A stretch of 64,000 nucleotides of DNA from Nocardia harenae NBRC 108248 (GTDB lineage Bacteria > Actinomycetota > Actinomycetes > Mycobacteriales > Mycobacteriaceae). Position 1 is the first letter of the stretch, and each line of letters begins with the position of its first letter. Both the position numbers and the translations under genes were made by a program. Of the stretch, positions 63,648-64,000 are shown in pieces. The DNA is taken from contig NZ_BDBH01000005.1 of NCBI RefSeq assembly GCF_001612885.1, positions 586,298-650,297 on the forward strand. The letters run 5' to 3'. The notes under the pieces are model-generated. The model did not search any database. It saw only the letters and a program-made list of their open reading frames with translations, and was not told where the DNA came from.

Positions 63648-64000
63648 TCAGGTGCCTTTGGCGGGAATGATCTGGAGGTACACGAGCGTAAGAATCAAAT
63701 TCACGAAGAACAGAACCAGGAACGTGATGACCACGGATTGATTCACCGCCTCACCGACTCCTTTCGGACCACCCTTGGGGTGCAGGCCCTTGTACGCGGC
63801 GATCACACCGGCGAGCAGGCCGAATATCGCGGCCTTGATCTCGCCGATCCAGAGATCGGGTAGCTGAGCGAGCGCCGAGAACGACGCCAGGTAGGCACCG
63901 GGGGTGCCGCCCTGCAGCAGGACGTTGAAGAAGTAGCCGCCTGCGATGCCGACGACCGAGACCAGACCGTTCAGCAGCACGGCCACGAGAGTCATCCCGA
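63648..64000 (-). CDS. yrbEA: MlaE/YrbE permease subunit, YrbEA (partial)
   Basis: Only the C-terminal 117 or so residues lie in the window; the 5' part continues beyond 64000. Two hydrophobic segments and KGLHPKGGPKGVGEAVNQSVVITFLVLFF match the end of YrbE proteins. First known gene of the mce operon here. Confidence 0.92.
   Translation of the reverse strand, partial: GMTLVAVLLNGLVSVVGIAGGYFFNVLLQGGTPGAYLASFSALAQLPDLWIGEIKAAIFGLLAGVIAAYKGLHPKGGPKGVGEAVNQSVVITFLVLFFVNLILTLVYLQIIPAKGT

Overview
The window is a high-GC actinobacterial chromosome segment from a mycolic-acid-containing lineage, most likely Nocardia or a close relative in the Nocardiaceae. The evidence is the complete mce operon, kshB (steroid catabolism), DUF3558 lipoproteins, mycofactocin genes next to tuf as in mycobacteria, frequent GTG/TTG starts, and a rifampicin-sensitive-type RpoB core identical in motif to that of mycobacteria. 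Species cannot be fixed from sequence alone.

Layout. 1-17,614 (minus strand) is the 5' part of one giant non-ribosomal peptide synthetase gene running off the left edge: an initiating condensation domain, five complete C-A-PCP modules and most of a sixth C domain (at least 5,871 codons). The binding-pocket residues predict Ser, unknown, Ser, Thr, unknown. 18,054-19,454 is a GAF/helix-turn-helix regulator. 19,579-22,419 is mftG-mftF without the rest of a mycofactocin cluster. 22,543-24,481 is a TetR regulator and kshB, each preceded by a similar AAC-2-GTT palindrome of KstR type. 24,478-27,432 holds an AlkD-like protein, a glutamate racemase paralogue and a ferredoxin reductase. 27,594-31,961 is the str operon rpsL-rpsG-fusA-tuf. 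32,228-46,002 is a mixed block: two lipoproteins, hpd with a divergent Lrp/AsnC regulator, an AlkZ-family protein, a quinone oxidoreductase, a type VII substrate/lytic transglycosylase pair, an acyl-ACP thioesterase, fprB, a SixA-like phosphatase, a MerR unit with a decayed aldo/keto reductase, GNAT-pirin, ArsR-SRPBCC, and MarR. 46,171-53,711 is rpoB-rpoC. 54,184-64,000 is an mce lipid-import operon (yrbEA-yrbEB-mceA-F plus two Mce-associated proteins), entering from the right edge.

How it fits together. The order rpoBC ... rpsL-rpsG-fusA-tuf - ferredoxin reductase ... mftF-mftG is the conserved mycobacterial order. The NRPS with its adjacent regulator looks like an accessory insertion after mftG, and the mycofactocin locus is reduced to its last two genes. 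Mce transport and KshB are both consistent with steroid/lipid use. The two giant-gene tandem repeats (27-bp in C4, 15-bp in A1), the MerR unit with an inactivated target, and the ArsR start codon inside a 28-bp palindrome are the most unusual local structures. No tRNA, rRNA, CRISPR array, insertion sequence or phage gene was seen.
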